Part shown: in pieces, positions 62,989 to 64,000 of the stretch
Position numbering within the stretch: the stretch's first letter is position 1
How the letters are laid out: each line of letters begins with the position of its first letter
Source of the DNA: Microbacterium sp. SLBN-154
Lineage (GTDB): Bacteria > Actinomycetota > Actinomycetes > Actinomycetales > Microbacteriaceae
DNA: 64,000 nucleotides
Reading direction: 5' to 3'
NCBI RefSeq assembly: GCF_006715565.1
Contig: NZ_VFNL01000001.1
Coordinates: 2,976,001 to 3,040,000 of the forward strand
Program-made: the position numbers and the translations under genes
Notes under the pieces: generated by a model
Databases searched by the model: none
What the model was told of the DNA's origin: nothing
Seen by the model: the letters and a program-made list of their open reading frames with translations, nothing else

Positions 62989-64000
62989 ATGCGCGTCGGT
63001 ATCCCAGCGGAGATCAAGAACAACGAAGATCGCGTGGCAGCGACGCCCGCGATCGTGGACCAGCTGCGGCGCCGCGGCCATGAGGTCGTCATCCAGGCCG
63101 GCGCCGGGGAGGGGTCGCGCATCTCCGACGCCGACTTCTCCGCCGCGGGAGCCCGGATCGCCACGAGCGCGGACGAGGTCTGGGAGCAGGGCGACCTGAT
63201 CCTCAAGGTCAAGGAGCCGATCGCGGCCGAGTACGGCAGGATGCGCCGGGGTCAGGTGCTCTTCACCTTCCTCCACCTCGCCGCCTCGCGCGCGTGCACC
63301 GACGCGCTGCTTTCTAGCGGGGTCACCTCCATCGCCTACGAGACGGTCCAGCTGCCCGATCGCTCGCTCCCCCTGCTCACTCCCATGAGCGAGGTCGCCG
63401 GCCGCCTCTCGATCCAGGTCGGTGCGACCAACCTGATGCGTCCGGCCGGGGGACGCGGGACGCTCCTCGGTGGAATCGCCGGCACCCGCAAGGGCAAGGT
63501 CGTGGTCATCGGCGGCGGGGTCGCCGGTGAGAACGCTGCCCGCAACGCCGTGGGGTTCGGCGCCGACGTCACGGTGATCGACATCTCGCTCCCGCGTCTG
63601 CGCGCCCTGGAATCGGAGTTCGGCGGTCTCATCCAGACCCGCCACTCCTCACCCCTCGAGATCGCCGACCAGCTCGTCGACGCCGATCTCGTCATCGGAT
63701 CGGTCCTGATCCCCGGGGCGGCCGCACCCAAGCTCGTCACCGACGACATGGTCGCGGCGATGAAGCCGGGGTCGGTGCTGGTGGACATCGCCATCGACCA
63801 GGGCGGCTGCTTCGAGGGCTCGCGCCCCACCACCCACGATGAGCCGACCTTCGCCGTGCACGAGAGCCTGTACTACTGCGTCGCGAACATGCCCGGTGCC
63901 GTCCCCGAGACCGCCACGCGGGCCCTCACGAACGCCACTGCGCCCTACGTGCTGCGCCTGGCCGACCGCGGATGGCAGGACGCGCTGCGCGCCGATGCGG
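62989..64000 (+). CDS. ald: Alanine dehydrogenase, 5' part (cut by window end)
   Basis: The first 337 residues of about 370 are visible; the frame runs off the window. It shows the family start MRVGIPAEIKNNEDRVA, LILKVKEP with the pyruvate-binding lysine, the histidine in FTFLHLAAS, TPMSEVAGRLS, the nucleotide motif VVIGGGVAGENAARNAVG and DIAIDQGGCFE with the catalytic aspartate. It interconverts L-alanine + NAD and pyruvate + ammonia + NADH. AAAGGAG seven bases before ATG 62989 fits. Control is probably by the divergent Lrp-type protein. It could dispose of alanine made when pyruvate accepts amino groups. Confidence 0.96.
   Translation, partial: MRVGIPAEIKNNEDRVAATPAIVDQLRRRGHEVVIQAGAGEGSRISDADFSAAGARIATSADEVWEQGDLILKVKEPIAAEYGRMRRGQVLFTFLHLAASRACTDALLSSGVTSIAYETVQLPDRSLPLLTPMSEVAGRLSIQVGATNLMRPAGGRGTLLGGIAGTRKGKVVVIGGGVAGENAARNAVGFGADVTVIDISLPRLRALESEFGGLIQTRHSSPLEIADQLVDADLVIGSVLIPGAAAPKLVTDDMVAAMKPGSVLVDIAIDQGGCFEGSRPTTHDEPTFAVHESLYYCVANMPGAVPETATRALTNATAPYVLRLADRGWQDALRADA

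Overview
The window is a high-GC, gene-dense stretch of an actinobacterial chromosome. Many GTG starts, GTGA/ATGA gene overlaps, an acidic N-terminal extension on NusG and the order tRNA-Trp/secE/nusG/rplK/rplA fit Microbacteriaceae, most likely a Microbacterium relative. The genus is inferred from gene content and style, not from a search. No insertion sequence, prophage gene or CRISPR array was seen, and no stretch longer than 300 bases lacks a gene.

Layout. 1-4664: end of a ribose/xylose-type ABC permease with a ROK regulator, a quinone-oxidoreductase-like gene, and a LysR/LysE export pair. 4703-7466: core tRNA-Trp, secE, nusG, rplK, rplA on the minus strand. 7609-28693: a large catabolic region. 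It holds a minus operon of omega-aminotransferase, NAD-kinase-fold protein, GcvPA, GcvPB and SnoaL-like protein. Divergent from it are an aldehyde dehydrogenase, an IclR regulator (PcaR/PobR type) and an old-yellow-enzyme. Next comes a seven-gene minus operon (VOC protein, polar amino-acid ABC transporter, fused HcnBC-type dehydrogenase, DapA-like protein, HcnA-type 2Fe-2S protein), divergent from two SDRs, a 3-hydroxyacyl-CoA-dehydrogenase-like protein and an HpcH/HpaI aldolase. 28641-41677: one long minus-strand run with an iron-type ABC transporter, a large Asp-box repeat protein, a PPOX protein and a dipeptide ABC transporter. 41873-48890: a DUF885 protein, LLM oxidoreductase, class I aminotransferase, Lrp regulator and M24 peptidase. 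48003-53704: a second oligopeptide ABC operon. 53866-62257: a second catabolic locus repeating the first (DapA-like, HcnC-type, fused HcnAB-type, SDRs, amino-acid ABC transporter). 62372-64000: Lrp/AldR-type regulator divergent from alanine dehydrogenase, cut by the window end.

How they fit together. Seven promoter regions (six intergenic gaps) spread over 48 kb carry the same arrangement: two 15-bp elements resembling GTTCGCATTACGCAC, always separated by exactly 4 bp. They sit in front of both catabolic loci and the GcvPA/GcvPB operon, and were not found in front of the peptide/iron operons. This marks a regulon, plausibly of the IclR protein at 15727-16530. The two loci use opposite gene fusions of the same three-subunit dehydrogenase (A + BC in one, AB + C in the other). 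The logical picture is uptake and oxidative breakdown of small nitrogen compounds (D-amino acids, hydroxyproline-like imino acids or opines) feeding semialdehyde and central metabolism; the actual substrate cannot be read from the sequence. The GcvPA/GcvPB pair stands without gcvT, gcvH or lpd and is divergent in sequence, so it may do something other than glycine cleavage. This regulon is the best candidate here for an undescribed system.
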